This document shows positions 22,676 to 34,636 of a DNA stretch of 64,000 nt, piece after piece; within the stretch, counting starts at the first letter, position 1, and the number at the start of each line of letters is the position of its first letter. Under the pieces are notes generated by a model. It did not search any database, was not told where the DNA came from, and worked only from the letters and a program-made list of their open reading frames with translations. The stretch spans positions 547,440 through 611,439 of the forward strand of contig CAJNDS010000391.1 of assembly GCA_905221605.1 (NCBI GenBank), read 5' to 3'. The DNA comes from Symbiodinium natans (taxonomy: Eukaryota > Sar > Dinophyceae > Suessiales > Symbiodiniaceae). The translations under genes and the position numbers were made by a program.

Positions 22676-24120
22676 TTAACTTGCCTCTGAAGAGTCACGC
22701 TGCCTTTGCCTGGTGGAGTAGATGTACTCCTTCAGCATGTTCCGGGCATCGTCCACATTGTCCGACCAGAAAATCCATTTGAGCTCGGGGTAGTACAAAA
22801 AAACACCCGGAACCTGCCCGCGAAATCCCATCGTTTCCAGAAGTGGATGCTGCGAGAGAAGTTCGCGCTCAGTAAGGCAATTGGACTGCGCACGACTGTG
22901 GAACTCAAATTCCACACTCGCGCTATCCGCTCGTCTACGCACGACTGAATGCAAACCGTTTCGCGCCACGCTCATCTCCAAGTGTGCTGCCGAATCCATT
23001 GGAGTGAACCGCTTCGGGATCTTATAGTTCGGAACATCCATGACCTGACGTGACACACGTTACATGCAAGATTTTATGGGCGCGTTCAGCGCCGCATAAG
23101 TTGCACTTGGCGGCTTTGCCTTCTTCGGTGGCGAGAAACTTTTTGTCGATGTCGCAGATCTTGCATTGTCCTTCTTGCTGCAGCACGTGTCGAAGTAAAT
23201 ATACTGAATGACATGTTACAAATTGCGTTCGCAGCCTGCGTTGGTGACGTTGATTTACATCGAGAAGACTGTGCATGTTCCTGCAGATATCGAGCAGACG
23301 CCATTGAGCTTCGTCCAAGGTACACATCTTATGGACAAGAAGATAACTATACAGAGATCATGTTCCGACTGAGCATCAGAGACCTGATTGCTAGTCGCCG
23401 GTGTCGCAGACGAATCCTCAGAGAAATAGGCCTGCGATGCACAGAATGTTGCTGCGAGTACATGCTTTCAGTACAAAAAAAAAGCGCTGCGAGTTCTGGC
23501 CTCCATAAAGCCGGGAATCTCGAAAACATCACGCAGAGTGTGCGGTCGCCTCACGTTTCCTTGTATCTCGCCGCCAGAGGAAATCAGGTCCCGATGAAGC
23601 ATTTCCTTCATCCACCGCCTGATTCCAGCTGGTTAGAGTGTGGACACGGCCTGTTGTCTAGGCGTCGACTGAGGGACATCGAGCAGGTGCCGCAAGAGCA
23701 TCTCGCAGACAAGCGACTCAAGACCCGAACCAGGCATGTCCTTCGCGTGATTGTCGACAGTTTCCACAGCGGCGAGTTCCTTCCAGAGAAAGAGTTTAAG
23801 CTTACAACGAAGACAATGGTAAGGACAGCCTCCAGGCGGAAAACTGCGTCAGCGCTGCTGGGATTGACGTAAATTTTGCCAGAGATGGGACAACTCTCGC
23901 AGAACGCCTGATCATCACACTGCGATTCTTGTGAGCAGGACACAATCATTGAATTACTAGCCTCCAGCTCCTCGTCAAAGAAAGCAGGCTCCCACTCGTG
24001 TCGCCGCTTTCCGAAATTAATAGAAAGCTCATCGTCAAGCCAGCGAAGAGCTATGAAGTGCCCCTGCGTGCCGATAACGTACTCTCCAGGCTGAGTGATG
24101 ATAGTCTTCTTCACGAGCAC
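22676..24120 (-). CDS. Small zinc-binding protein gene, multi-exon (copy 2)
   Basis: Longer open pieces than copy 1: 126 codons at 22,676-23,056, 101 codons at 23,022-23,327 with CKICDIDKKF...CNLCGAE, and 170 codons at 23,608-24,120 with CESCPISGK. Overlapping frames imply at least two introns. Compared with copy 1, an extra CG at 22,965 opens the C-terminal frame further upstream. The partner of the knuckle domains is unknown. Confidence 0.4.
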
Positions 24121-24175
24121 TAGTGCCTTCCTTGGATTGTGGTTGTTTGCAGTGTTTTACGATAACCGTTAGTTT

Positions 24176-24340
24176 TCAGTGGAGTTGCTGAAAAGGCTGC
24201 AGGATGGCGTTGCCATCAGCCATGGCCCACAGTGGACCGTCCCGACTGTACGTCGCTTTGATCCCATGGGCATGAAAGCAGTCCACCAAGCACACGTCCT
24301 CGAACTTCTCTTTGCCTGGGCTGTAAACGATATTTCTTAA
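24176..24340 (-). CDS. Terminal exon of an unidentified minus-strand gene (copy 2)
   Basis: Identical to the copy-1 exon at 7691-7855. It is separated from the zinc-binding gene by about 55 bp and shares its orientation, so it could also be the end of a gene whose start overlaps the 24,343-24,630 region. Confidence 0.35.
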   Translation of the reverse strand, partial: LRNIVYSPGKEKFEDVCLVDCFHAHGIKATYSRDGPLWAMADGNAILQPFQQLH

Positions 24341-27300
24341 AGTCAGTAGCTTGCAACGATAATGATATAGTCAAGACTCGTGTGACGCGTCGCACCACAG
24401 TATCTGATCGAGAATACGCATGATGCGCTTACGGCAAGAGTTGCGCATGGAGAATCAGTACACCTCGCCGCCGTCGTCGAGGAATGTTTAGTCGGACGTG
24501 GAATGAATTTCTTCCTGGTTGTCAGGTGATGTTTTTCTTGTGGAGTCGACGCATGTACGTCACGCAGTCCTCTCCGCGCAAAGCCTTTGTACCAAGCGTT
24601 GCGGGCCAGCGAAGTCCAGGATGGCATGTCCTGCTGCGACTGCGAATCTTCGGCATCTACATGATGTTTTGTTTGTGACTACATAATGGCCTCTGATAAA
24701 ACGACTTTCTTCGTGCTGCGCCAGCTTGTACAGATTGCCTTGGCCGGCTTGGCACCTAGCGAGCAGTTGTGGCAGATATTTTCATCGACTCGAGCGTCTT
24801 CTCGTCGCAGAACCCAATCTGAACTTCTGTGATTTTATTGGAATGTGTCAAGTATGCAGGATTCAAGCGTTAAATGTAAGTCTCGAAACATGTCCTTTGC
24901 TCCAGCAAACTGAAGATCTCCTCGTCGAGCTTGTCACCTAGCAAGCACTTGCGCCAATCATTGAATTCGACTTGCTGTGTTTTGTAAGTCCAGAATCCAA
25001 TCTGAACTTCTGTGATTTTATTATAATGTGTCAAGTATGCAGGATTCAAGCGCTAAATGTAAGTCTCGAAACATGCCATTTGCTCCAGCAAACTGAAGAT
25101 CTCCTCGTCGAGCTTGTCACCTAGCAAGCACTTGTGCCTATCACTGAATGCAGAATCCAATCTGAACTTTTTTTTTATAATGTGTCAATTATGCAGGATT
25201 CAAGCGTTAAATGTAAGTCTCGAAACAAGTCCTTTGCTCCGGCAGATTGATGATCTCCTCGTCGAGCTTGTCACCTAGCAAGCACTTCTGCTAATCATTT
25301 AACTCGACTTCAGTGTCTTCTAAGTTTAGAATCCAATGTGAGCTTCTATGATTTTATTAAGACGTGTCAAGTATGCAATATTAAACCGTTAAATGTAAGT
25401 CTCGAAACATGTCCTTTGCTTCGGCAATCTGAAGATCTTGTCGTCGACATCGGAATTCTTCACAGCCTCAGACCTTCAGGCAAGAACTAGTACAATGAGG
25501 CAAGGCAACGATTATCACAAATGTAACTAGTAAGCTGTATTCAACAGACTGGCGTCCATAACTTCCAGGTAGATGTGTTGTTGACTGTCTGCCTTGGACG
25601 AATGACATTGCACTAGGCTTTAACATGTGGAGCACGTGACGTAACGAGGTTCGCGCTCGATGTGGATTAGCTTTTCGATGCCGGGGCTGCTGATCTGATC
25701 GGACCTGACGCAGCTGCAGTGATACACTAACAAAGATGATATCTTAAAGTCACACGTTCGCGATGAAATAACTATAGCAAAGTCACCTGAACAAGTGCCA
25801 GTGATAGATTGCCGCAATCCTCAGTTGTTTAAACAATCAACAGGTTACGTAGATACAGCGCGCGATCTCGCAATCGAGTGGATGACTCGACGTTGATGAG
25901 CCGCTGCGTCTGTACCGGGCAGTCGTCACAGGCCCTGCTCATGCATGGAATACTAAGTGCGCAGAAGTAAACACGTACTCACAGGCGAGTCTACTAGGTC
26001 AACGACTCGTCAAACGAGCTGGCCGCAGAGTCAAGAATCTCGTGATTGGTCCTGGCACACACTAACTCACACGACATCAACGACTATTGTATAGCCGGGC
26101 AGTCGTCACAGACACTGCTCTTGCATGGAATAGTAAGTGCGCAGAAGTAAACACGTGTCACAAGCAAAGGCACAGCGAGTGTACTGGGTCAACGACTCGC
26201 TAAACGAGCTGGCCGCAGAGTCAAGAATCTCGTGATTGGTCCTGGCACGCAATAACTCACACGACATTAACTACTATTGTATAGCGTAGTAACTTGTACG
26301 GCAGACGTACTCTCAAACAAATCTATAAGGAGCATGCTGAGTCCACAACTTGGCAGACGAGTTCGCCGTAGGATGAGGAATCTTGTGCTTAGTCCTGCGA
26401 CGTACTAATTCGCACGACGCCAAAGACTATTATATAGCGCAGTGTCTTTGTACGAATGCTCCTCTTCAGGCGACCTGCTGGATCGATGTACCCTGACACA
26501 AGAACTCAAATAAAGCAGGAACGAATAACTAATCAAGTTCCACAGTAAGCATGAAGCATTTGCTTTGCTTCTTCGTCGTCTGCTTTTTTTGTTCCGACCT
26601 TAGGAATTCTAAAGATTTGTGATAAGCATGCGGAGCTTCTGATTACCAGGCACGATGAGTGGCTGGTCGTCAACGACTTTCGTAAGCACGAACCTGAGAC
26701 AGCGGTTTGAAGTCAAAAATGTCTGGCATAATGCGCAAATTATCAGAGTGATCATACGACTCTGCGACTCTAAGTGCACGTATGTAAGGGCTGCACTCCT
26801 TTAAAAACTGCTTGGGCGTGATCACGGCGTCGGACTTCCTCGATAGCTTTTTTTTGAACGCAATATCTAAGTGCTATGCCCGAGCGTTAAGAACGTCGAA
26901 GTGGCAAGGCCTATAGCACGCAGACTAGCTGAGCACTGAACACGTCGCTTCGCCAGCGAGGTACACGCACCATGCATCCTTGATGTCTTGAACATATATA
27001 TATATATATATGTGGAAGACGCAAGTATATTGCCATTAAAATCTAAGCAACCGTTGCGGGATGAAGTCTGGCCCAAGGACTCAGTCTTCAACCTCAATGC
27101 ATAAAAGATTTATATTGATTGAATAGAGTACACAATTAATAGTCGTCGTAACCCTTCGTCACCGTCATCCTCACAAAGCCATGGCATAGAAGACCAGCGC
27201 ATGCTTGCCGACCTTGGTCTCAAGCTAATTGTGTACTACGAAAAGTGTTTACTCAATACTGACTATGTTTGCAATGCGTCCGCGAGGCAGGTGTTGTACG

Positions 27301-28291
27301 GAAAGTGCCGCCTCAGCTTTTTTATTTCGGCTTGAGGTGATAACGTCACGCATTCAATAAGCATCGTACGCATGCAGGGAACACATCCTCGCGCGATGGC
27401 CGCCGCCTCGTGTTAACAATATGCACAACATAGCGCGTGCGTGTGCGTGCCGAAAATGCGAACAAGTAGCTGAATGGAAGGTTGTTCTTTGGCACAAGCT
27501 GCTCGAGCTTTTAATGTTGCGGTCACGCAGCGATTCAAGTCATGCTCTGATATAGCTTTTCAGGAAGACATCTGACTCGGTAAATGTTATATCATATATG
27601 TGAGCATGCCACATGAAGGCTATGCAAGTGGCAGATACATAAGAAAACAAGACGCAGCGGACAAAATAGCATGAATTTTACGTATGTCTTCAAATAAATC
27701 GAACGACGTGGGCTCTTTGAATTTTCTGGAGGCTTTCTGAAAAGCGTCAGAGGACCTTTTGGACTATAACACTTACATATGAGTTTGAAACATTAAAGTG
27801 AATATTGAATAAAACATGTGCTTAAAAATACACATTAAAAGTACACATGTATTGAATATCTCTCCAGATAGAGGCAAATGATCATATTGCTTTCGAATGA
27901 ATATACGGTTCTGCGACGCAGGTACAATAGCTTTAACAAAGGTTGTGCTTTTATTGCAATGCTGTATTTTCATGCAAGGCTTCGTCTAAGCAAGTACATG
28001 TGTTGTTTTCGCAAGAATAATTGTTACTGCGTTTAAATCTGTTGCATACTGAGTGTGTTATGTGCTTGTTGTTAACTTTGCATTCGTGGTGCTTCCTAAA
28101 CATAAACTGTTAAATTTATCTCACCAGAGCCACAATGAAGATGAAGCACTTCGTTCGTTGTCCTCGCACATCACGCAATGCAGTTGCCGATTCACTCACA
28201 AGCGTGGCTTCAGCAAATCCGCCAAAAACCTCAATGTGCTTCTAATTCTTACGCGAGTTGTGTACAACTACTTTCATGTTTTTTTTTGCGT

Positions 28292-29198
28292 GAATCACAT
28301 GTTGCAATTGGGGTTGCTCATAGCTGCAGTCTGAGTCACGCTCACCTCTCCTTCTCGAACACGTAGCAGTTCTTGCCTGCTGAATCACACAGTAGGCGAC
28401 GTGAGCTGTAGTTCATTGCGTGCTTTAATCTTCAGCTTGCGAGCGGCAGGAAGAGTGCAGACTCGCTTTTAGCTCATGGACAAGCTTCTAGGACTCGAGT
28501 CAGGCAGCCGACTGTCCTGAATCACATGCTGCAATTAGGGGTTGCTCATAGCTGCAGTCTGAGTCACGCTCACCTCTCCTTCTCGAACACGTAGCAGTTC
28601 TTGCCTGCTGAATCACACAGTAGGCGACGTGAGCTGTAGTTCACTGCGTGCTTTAATCTTCAGCTTGCGAGCGGCAGGAAGAGTGCAGACTCGCTTTTAG
28701 CTCATGAACAAGCTTCTAGGACTCGAGTCAGGCAGCCGACTGTCCTGAATCACATCCTGCAATTGGGGTTGCTCATAGCTGCAGTCTGAGTCACGCTCAC
28801 CTCTCCTTCTCGAACACGTAGCAGTTCTTGCCTGTTAAATCACACAGTAGGCGACGTGAGCTGTAGTTCACTGCGTGCTTTAATCTTCAGCTTGCGAGCG
28901 GCAGGAAGAGTGCAGACTCGCTTTTAGCTCATGAACAAGCTTCTAGGACTCGAGTCAGGCAGCCGACTGTCCTGAATCACATTCTGCAATTGGGGTTGCT
29001 CGTAGCTGCAGTCTGAGTCACGCTCACCTCTCCTTCTCGAACACGTAGCAGTTCTTGCCTGTTAAATCACACAGTAGGCGACGTGAGCTGTAGTTCACTG
29101 CGTGCTTTAATCTTCAGCTTGCGAGCGGCAGGAAGAGTGCAGACTCGCTTTTAGCTCATGGACAAGCTTCTGCGACTCGAGTCAAGCAGCCGACTGTC
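28292..29198. repeat. 228-bp minisatellite, 4 units (copy 2)
   Basis: Units begin at 28,292, 28,519, 28,747 and 28,974, and the array ends at a complete unit boundary (GACTGTCC). Copy 1 lacks about 190 bp of the last unit. This length change is the largest coding-relevant difference seen between the two duplicated units. Confidence 0.9.
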
Positions 29199-29829
29199 CT
29201 TTGGCTGGCACTTTGCGCTGCCGCCACTCGCAGGTAGGCTTGTGGGTAGCCGTTGCCCTTTCAAATCCACGAAGCAGCTGGTCACACGCGGCGCAATACT
29301 TGGGATGATTTCTGTCACTAAATCCTGGGTAAAAAATGCCCTCTGCATTTTGAACGCGTTTGCTGTTAGGTGCCTTAGGCACAGGTGCAGCACGGGGCTT
29401 TCTTCGGGGTGGTGGTTTAGGCACAATCGCCTTCGGCGGATGTGCGGGGGAGCTCTTAGCCTTTGCCTTCGCAGGTGGCGCTAAGGGCTCGCGGGGCGCG
29501 GGCGAGGTCGTGGCCTTTGCTTCAGGCGCAGGAACTGCAGCGTCAATGGCTGCTTCGTCCGCTGAACAACTACTGCTAGACTCATTCGATGACGAGGCTC
29601 CAAAGTCGCTCAGCGAAGACAGCTCGGACTCGCTGGGGGCCTGGAAACCGGCATCAGTTACCTTAGCCCTTGCTGCAGCAGTCTTCCGCTTCGCCTTGTT
29701 GAATCGCCTAAGCCAGCGCTGCCATACCGTCCGCATCTCCGCTTTGATTGCCCTGGCATTTGCCTTAGCTTTCTTGTGTCGTTGGACGAGAACCTCGCGG
29801 CATGGCTTGGCCATTCTGGGCGCGGTCAA
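29182..29829 (-). CDS. Basic Lys/Ala/Pro-rich protein with zinc knuckle (copy 2)
   Basis: 215 codons. It matches the copy at 12,538-13,227 through KVPAKGQ, then ends three codons later (SAA) because a full minisatellite unit follows instead of a truncated one. If the copy-1 tail is the functional one, copy 2 either splices to a CTGTGTGAT-containing exon within the repeats or is truncated. Confidence 0.5.
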   Translation of the reverse strand: MTAPRMAKPCREVLVQRHKKAKANARAIKAEMRTVWQRWLRRFNKAKRKTAAARAKVTDAGFQAPSESELSSLSDFGASSSNESSSSCSADEAAIDAAVPAPEAKATTSPAPREPLAPPAKAKAKSSPAHPPKAIVPKPPPRRKPRAAPVPKAPNSKRVQNAEGIFYPGFSDRNHPKYCAACDQLLRGFERATATHKPTCEWRQRKVPAKGQSAA

Positions 29830-30489
29830 AGGTTCAAAGCTTCCCTACTGCTAAACAGCTTGAGTGTAGTTGTGTCGTGGTTCACGCAGAAGTCACATTC
29901 ACCAGCTGTCGATGCGATACTGCAAGTTTATACTCAAGTGCAGGTGTATTTGAAAGCATCTGCCTCCGCCAAGTCGAAGCGCATGTTGTTCGCATAGTAT
30001 AGCGTGGACCTTCTTGCTCTGAAAGCGGAATGATTTCGTATACCGGGTGGACTGAGTGTTTCCGACATTTAGTTTTCAAGAAATTTCTCTACAAGTAAAC
30101 TTCAGAACTCCTTGGTGACTACCCTTTTCCATTTTGTGTGGTATTTGCATGACTTTTGCAGCGCGCCAAGAAGATCTCAAAATTTTAACCCACAAATGCA
30201 AATGTTGTTCCTACCCTCTGCCGTTTTGTGTGGTGTTTGCAGGACTGTTGCAGGGCGCCAAAAGGATCTCGACAAATTTTGACCCACAAATGTTGTTCTT
30301 AACCTCTGCAGTTTTGTGTGGTATTTGCGTAAGAGAATAAGCCTGCCAACAAACACATGGAACTCAAAAATCCAATCACATACGAAGAGCAGCTTGATTT
30401 GGCTAAATCTTGCCCGAAGGCTGCCCGGCAAAATATGGCCAAATCGTACGCGATGAGAAATGCGCGGCTAAATTTCGCAGAGCAGCCTT

Positions 30490-31355
30490 CGGGCAAGATT
30501 TGACCAAATCAGGCCGCGCATTTCTCATCGGATACGACGAGCAGTCCGATTTGGCCAAATTTTGCCCAAAGGCTGCCCGGCAAAATTTGGCTAAATAGGG
30601 CTGCTCGTCGTACGCGATGAGAAATGCGCAGCTCGACTTGGCCAAATTTTGCCTGGCAGCCTTCAAGCAAAATTTGGTCAAATCGAGCTGCGCATTTTTC
30701 CTCGCGTACGACGAGCAGCCCGATTTGGCTAAATTTTTCCCGAAGGCTGCCCGGCAACATTTGGCTAAATCGGGCTGCTCGTCGTACGCGATGAGAAATG
30801 CGTAGCTCGATTTGGCCAAATTTTGCCTGGCAGCCTTCAAGCAAAATTTGGCCAAATCGAGCTGCGCATTTCTCCTCGCGTACGAGGAGCAGCTCGATTT
30901 GGCCAAATTTTGCCCGAAGGCTGCCCGGCAAAATTTGGCCAAATCGGGCTGCTCGTCGTACGCGATGATAAATGCGTAGCTCGATTTGGCCAAATTTTGT
31001 CTGGCAGCCTTCAAGCAAAATTTGGCCAAATCGAGCTGCGCATTTCTCCTCGCGTACGAGGAGCAGCTCGATTTGGCCAAATTTTGCCCGAAGGCTGCCC
31101 GGCAAAATTTGGCCAAATCGGGCTGCTCGTCGTACGCGATGAGAAATGCGTAGCTCGATTTGGCCAAATTTTGCCTGGCAGCCTTCAAGCAAATTTTGGC
31201 CAAATCGAGCTGCGCATTTCTCCTCGCGTACGAGGAGCAGCTCGATTTGGCCAAATTTTGCCCGAAGGCTGCCCGGCAAAATTTGGCCAAATCGGGCTGC
31301 TCGTCGTACGCGATGAGAAATGCGTAGCTCGATTTGGCCAAATTTTGCCAGAGTC
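30490..31355. repeat. 174-bp palindrome-rich satellite, ~5 units
   Basis: CGTAGCTCGATTTGG recurs at 30,801, 30,975, 31,149 and 31,323, a 174-bp period. Each unit holds two inverted-repeat pairs built on AAATTTGGCCAAAT; one has 23-bp perfect arms around a ~25-bp loop containing CTCGCGTACGAG. All long ORFs on both strands here are readings of this repeat and are not genes. The same motif flanks the N gap. Confidence 0.95.
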
Positions 31356-31435
31356 ATGCTTATGCAAACTTGAACCTAAAATCTTAGGCATCAGGGCTTG
31401 CGATGTAGCGCTTGCGGTGAAAACTTCAACTCAAA

Positions 31436-31790
31436 ATGTTATTATCACAATTATGATAATTGTACTTGGGAGCTTAAAGTTATCATAATTATGATAACTC
31501 TGCTTGGGGAGCTTAGAGTTATCATAATTATGATAACTCATCTTGGGGAGCCTGTAGTTATCATAATTATGATAACTCAGCTTGGGGAGCCTAAAGTTAT
31601 CATAATTATGATAACTCAGCTTGGGGAGCCTGAAGTTATCATAATTATGATAACTCAGCTTGGGGAGCCTAAAGTTATCATAATTATGATAATTCAGCTT
31701 GGGGAGCCTGAAGTTATCATAATTATGATAAATCGGCTTGGTGCCTAAAGTTATCATAACTATGATAACTCAGGCTAAGGAATGCAATGT
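31436..31790. repeat. ~42-bp tandem repeat centred on a perfect 18-bp palindrome
   Basis: About eight units of TTATCATAATTATGATAA followed by an ACTCAGCTTGGGGAGCCT spacer. The palindrome is conserved better than the spacer. The ORFs across it are artefacts of the period being divisible by three. Confidence 0.9.
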
Positions 31791-31819
31791 TATCACAATT
31801 ATATTAATTAAAAATATCC

Positions 31820-34225
31820 TGGCGAAATTCTTCTAAAGGCTTGATTTAAATTATTTAAATCATTTAAATGCTCGAAAACGCTTTTCACAATTCAAAGAAT
31901 TTAAGCAATTTAAAACCCTTTGGAGAGCTTCCACAGGAAACCTTAATATTTAAATTAATTTAAATAATTTAAATAAGGCGATTTTAATTTATTTAAATTA
32001 TTTAAATCCCCGAAAACCCTTTTGACAATTTAAATAATTTAAATAATTTAAATCCTCTGGAGAGCTTCTCCAGGAAACCCCAATATTTAAATTAATTTAA
32101 ATAATTTAAATAATTTAAATAATTTAAATAATTTAAATAGGGCCATTTAATTTATTTAAATTATTTAAATCCCCGAAAACCCTTTTGACAGTTTAAATAA
32201 TTTAAATAAATTAAATGGCCCTATTTAAATTATTTAAATTATTTAAATTATTTAAATTATTTAAATTATTTAAATTATTTAAATTAATTTAAATATTTGG
32301 ATTTCCTGGTGAAGTCCTTACAAAGGCTCGATTTAAATTATTTAAATTATTTAAATTATTTAAATCCCCGAAAACCCTTTTGACAATTTAAATAATTTAA
32401 ATAATTTAAATCCTCTGGAGAGCTTCCCCAGGAAACCCCAATATTTAAATTAATTTAAATAATTTAAATAATTTAAATAATTTAAATAGGGCCATTTAAT
32501 TTATTTAAATTATTTAAATCCCCGAAAACCCTTTTGACAGTTTAAATAATTTAAATAAATTAAATGGCCCTATTTAAATTATTTAAATTATTTAAATTAT
32601 TTAAATTATTTAAATTAATTTAAATATTTGGATTTCCTGGTGAAGTCCTTACAAAGGCTCGATTTAAATTATTTAAATTATTTAAATTATTTAAATCCCC
32701 GAAAACCCTTTTGACAATTTAAATAATTTAAATAATTTAAATCCTCTGGAGAGCTTCCCCAGGAAACCCCTTTTTTTAAATTAATTTAAATAATTTAAAT
32801 AATTTAAATAATTTAAATAATTTAAATAGGGCCATTTAATTTATTTAAATTATTTAAATCCCCGAAAACCCTTTTGACAATTTAAATAATTTAAATAAAT
32901 TAAATGGCCCTATTTAAATTTTTAAATTATTTAAATTATTTAAATTATTTAAATTATTTAAATTATTTAAATTCATTTAAATATTTGGATTTCCTGGTGA
33001 AGTCCTTACAAAGGCTCGATTTAAATTATTTAAATTATTTAAATCCCCGAAAACCCTTTTGACAATTTAAATAATTTAAATAATTTAAATCCTCTGGAGA
33101 GCTTCTCCAGGAAACCCCAATATTTAAATTGATTTAAATAATTTAAATAATTTAAATAATTTAAATAATTTAAATAGGGCCATTTAATTTATTTAAATTA
33201 TTTAAATCCCCGAAAACCCTTTTGACAATTTAAATAATTTAAATAAATTAAATGGCCCTATTTAAATTATTTAAATTATTTAAATTATTTAAATTATTTA
33301 AATTATTTAAATTAATTTAAATATTTGGATTTCCTGGTGAAGTCCTTACAAAGGCTCGATTTAAATTATTTAAATTATTTAAATTATTTAAATCCCCGAA
33401 AACCCTTTTGACAATTTAAATAATTTAAATAATTTAAATCCTCTGGAGAGCTTCCCCAGGAAACCCCAATATTTAAATTAATTTAAATAATTTAAATAAT
33501 TTAAATAATTTAAAATTTAAATAGGGCCATTTAATTTATTTAAATTATTTAAATCCCCGAAAACCCTTTTGACAATTTAAATAATTTAAATAAATTAAAT
33601 GGCCCTATTTAAATTATTTAAATTATTTAAATTATTTAAATTAATTTAAATATTTGGATTTCCTGGTGAAGTCCTTACAAAGGCTCGATTTAAATTATTT
33701 AAATTATTTAAATTATTTAAATCCCCGAAAACCCTTTTGACAATTTAAATAATTTAAATAATTTAAATCCTCTGGAGAGCTTCCCCAGGAAACCCCTTTT
33801 TTTAAATTAATTTAAATAATTTAAATAATTTAAATAATTTAAATAGGGCCATTTAATTTATTTAAATTATTTAAATCCCCGAAAACCCTTTTGACAATTT
33901 AAATAATTTAAATAAATTAAATGGCCCTATTTAAATTATTTAAATTATTTAAATAATTTAAATTATTTAAATTAATTTAAATATTTGGATTTCTTGGTGA
34001 AGTCCTTACAAAGGCTCGATTTAAATTATTTAAATTATTTAAATCCCCGAAAACCCTTTTGACAATTTAAATAATTTAAATAAATTAAAGGGCCCTATTT
34101 AAATAATTTAAATTATTTAAATTATTTAAATTATTTAAATTAATTTAAATATTTAGATTTCTTGGTGAAGTCCTTACAAAGGCTCGATTTAAATTATTTA
34201 AATTATTTAAATAATTTAAATTATT
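31820..34225. repeat. TTTAAATTA satellite with ~340-bp higher-order units
   Basis: Long runs of a 9-bp unit (TTTAAATTA and its near-palindromic complement) are separated by fixed GC-richer islands such as CCCCGAAAACCCTTTTGACA, CCTCTGGAGAGCTTC and GGATTTCCTGGTGAAGTCC. The last island recurs at roughly 32,300, 32,630, 32,985, 33,330, 33,657 and 33,990. Individual islands lie in inverted order around the runs, so each large unit is itself a long foldback. No genes. Confidence 0.92.
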
Positions 34226-34289
34226 TACTTTCACTTTCACATACACAAGCAAGCATAGAAGCAAAATAGACCCGAAAGGTTTTTCTCTC

Positions 34290-34331
<42 letters not shown>

Positions 34332-34636
34332 GTATGTATGTGTATGTATGTGTATGTATGTGTATGTATGTGTATGTATGTGTATGTATGTGTATGTATG
34401 TGTATGTATGTGTATGTATGTGTATGTATGTGTATGTATGTGTATGTATGTGTATGTATGTGTATGTATGTGCATGTATGTGTATGTATGTGTATGTATG
34501 TGTATCTATGTGTATGTATGTCTATGTATGTGTATGTGTGTATGTGTTTATGTGTGTATGTGTGTATATGTATAGGTGTATATGTATACGTATACATATA
34601 TATATATGTGTGTATGTATGTATATATATATATTGT
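34290..34636. repeat. TA / TGTATGTATG microsatellite
   Basis: A short TA run, then an almost pure 10-bp TGTATGTATG array from about 34,331 to 34,500 that degrades into TGTGTATG and TA steps. It abuts the start codon of the SPX-VTC gene. ORFs on both strands are low-complexity readings. Confidence 0.95.

Larger units (their letters stand above)
16477..30500. repeat. Copy 2 of the duplicated unit
   Basis: Same gene order and near-identical sequence as 1-13,900, shifted by 16,476 bp at the start and 16,486 bp by mid-unit because of small indels. The match runs until the AAATTTGGCC-type satellite (about 30,500), exactly where copy 1 meets the N gap. The 14,001-16,476 segment carries the 3' part of the giant gene of this unit; the equivalent for copy 1 lies left of the window. 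Confidence 0.95.

Noticed and set aside
30403-31488. Long ORFs of 221-312 codons on both strands
   Set aside because: They are translations of the 174-bp satellite, whose period is divisible by three; the peptide repeats follow the DNA period exactly.
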